From: an uncultured Bryobacteraceae bacterium
GTDB lineage: Bacteria; Acidobacteriota; Terriglobia; Bryobacterales; Bryobacteraceae
Direction: 5' to 3'
DNA length: 64,000 nt
Assembly: GCA_938003835.1 (NCBI GenBank)
Contig: CALKXJ010000012.1
Span: 271,793-335,792, forward strand
Position numbers and translations under genes: made by a program. Each line of letters opens with the position of its first letter. Position 1 is the first letter of the stretch. The notes beneath the pieces were generated by a model. The model was not told where the DNA came from and searched no databases. It was given only the letters and a program-made list of their open reading frames with translations. Shown here in pieces: positions 63,178-64,000 of this stretch.

Positions 63178-63311
63178 CATTTCCATACCGAGTTTCGGGC
63201 AACAGACGCTCCCACGGAGGCAGGAAGACAAGAGCGTGATCGAGCCGGCCTCCGCAGGATAAGCATGTGCCTAAACTCCCGAGCCAGGAAAAAGAAGAGG
63301 TCAGCAATTCC

Positions 63312-64000
63312 ATGGAGACCAAACGCGCATTGATATTTCTCCTGGTGGGCGTGCTCGCCGTGGCGTTCACCGGCGGCTTCGTTTTCGCCCAGGAGTTCCG
63401 CGGCAGGGTGCAGGGCACCGTCACCGATCCCAGCCAGGCCGTCATCGTCGGCGCCACCGTCACCCTGACCAACGTGAACACCGGGGTCTCCTCGACCCGA
63501 CAAACCGATCAGACTGGCCGGTATCTGTTCGACCTGGTTAATCCGGGCGTCTACACCATCACCGTCGAATTTGCCGGCTTCAACCGGCTGGTTCAGGAAA
63601 ACATTCTCGTCTCGGCCCGCGGCGACGTCACGGTGAACGCCACGCTGACGCCTGGAGCGGTGCAGGACACCGTCACCGTCACCGAGCGGGCCGCGCAGGT
63701 GCAGTTCAACACCGCCAAGCTGGAGACCACCGTCGACCGGACGCTGGTGGCCCGCATGCCGCAGTTCTACCGGAACCCGTTACTGCTCACACGCCTGGAC
63801 CCGGCGGTGGTGCAATCGGACACGGCGCGGGAAAACGAGCCCTACTTCACCTGGTCGGGCAACCGGCAGGAGGTAGGCGGCGGCCGCAACTATTCCAACG
63901 ACCTTCAGATCGACGGCAGCCCGATCGGCATCGGCTACAAGACCAGCTATATGCCGGCGCCGGACGCCGTCGAAGAGGTTCACGTACAGCAGAACGCCGT
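63312..64000 (+). CDS. TonB-dependent receptor, Oar-like (partial, cut by window edge)
   Basis: The first 229 residues of an outer-membrane TonB-dependent receptor, open at the right edge. A signal peptide (1-26) precedes a CarboxypepD-regulatory-like beta domain (about 29-115, with GTVTDPSQAVIVGATVTLTN). A plug-like region follows (from about 125, with RTLVARMPQFYRNPLLLTRL). This layout is typical of the large Oar-type receptors expanded in acidobacteria, which bind peptides or glycans. GAGG lies 11 bases before the ATG. The ATG at 63266 is out of frame and is rejected. Downstream structure is not visible. Confidence 0.88.
   Translation, partial: METKRALIFLLVGVLAVAFTGGFVFAQEFRGRVQGTVTDPSQAVIVGATVTLTNVNTGVSSTRQTDQTGRYLFDLVNPGVYTITVEFAGFNRLVQENILVSARGDVTVNATLTPGAVQDTVTVTERAAQVQFNTAKLETTVDRTLVARMPQFYRNPLLLTRLDPAVVQSDTARENEPYFTWSGNRQEVGGGRNYSNDLQIDGSPIGIGYKTSYMPAPDAVEEVHVQQNA

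Overview
This is 64 kb of very GC-rich chromosomal DNA, densely packed with genes and with no gap above about 240 bases. I see no tRNA, rRNA, transposase, integrase, phage gene or CRISPR array. The gene content points to an acidobacterium, probably of the Solibacter/Bryobacter kind. The clues are a futalosine menaquinone pair (mqnA, mqnC), an Oar-type TonB receptor with an N-terminal carboxypeptidase-regulatory domain, many secreted amidohydrolases and beta-propeller proteins, PEP-CTERM-like TPR and CPBP proteins, and a HemQ-type coproheme decarboxylase. The assignment is inferred from gene content only. High third-position GC creates many long antisense open frames, which are not annotated.

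Layout. 1-6.4 kb, plus strand: UxaA-type sugar-acid dehydratase, DsbA-like thioredoxin, M28 peptidase with a PDZ domain, an unknown protein and a DUF2088/LarA-like protein. 6.4-12.5 kb, minus strand: metK, ahcY, tig, a BNR-type secreted protein, a two-gene SMR/EamA transporter pair and a lone Flp pilin; the pair ends at a likely intrinsic terminator. 12.7-22 kb: a UroD-fold methyltransferase-like gene divergent from metK, then a DUF362 protein, an EAL phosphodiesterase, and a penicillin acylase / dCMP deaminase / beta-hexosaminidase operon. 22-35 kb: DUF3108 and SGNH hydrolase genes, an ABC exporter (ATPase plus permease), HemQ, a phosphopantetheinyl transferase, a CehA-type PHP hydrolase with GNAT and SpoU genes, a JAMM-domain membrane protein, two MacB-type permeases and small membrane or secreted proteins.

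35-45.5 kb: mqnA-mqnC (menaquinone), then a seven-gene minus-strand run: PfkB kinase, membrane glycosyltransferase, dapF, nucleotide-sugar dehydrogenase, TPR lipoprotein, CPBP protease-like protein and a small secreted protein. This run looks like envelope polysaccharide or surface-protein functions with a lysine/peptidoglycan gene embedded. 45.6-57.5 kb: TIM-barrel amidohydrolase, serine hydrolase, iron alcohol dehydrogenase, Memo-family protein with an extra N-terminal domain, NIPSNAP protein, beta-propeller/phosphoesterase fusion, DHH phosphoesterase and the ftsY-ribD-ribE operon. 57.5-64 kb: a secreted protein joining one c-heme site, a TolB-like propeller and TPRs, divergent from an eight-heme cytochrome c fused to a formate-dehydrogenase-gamma-type cytochrome b, then a TonB receptor cut by the window edge behind a near-consensus promoter.

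The most interesting points are the octaheme-cytochrome b fusion and its divergent mono-heme neighbour, a DapF lacking its second catalytic cysteine, a membrane-anchored JAMM protein, a UroD-family protein with corrinoid-methyltransferase zinc ligands next to the SAM-cycle genes, and repeated TANNNT hexamers just upstream of start codons that suggest leaderless mRNAs.
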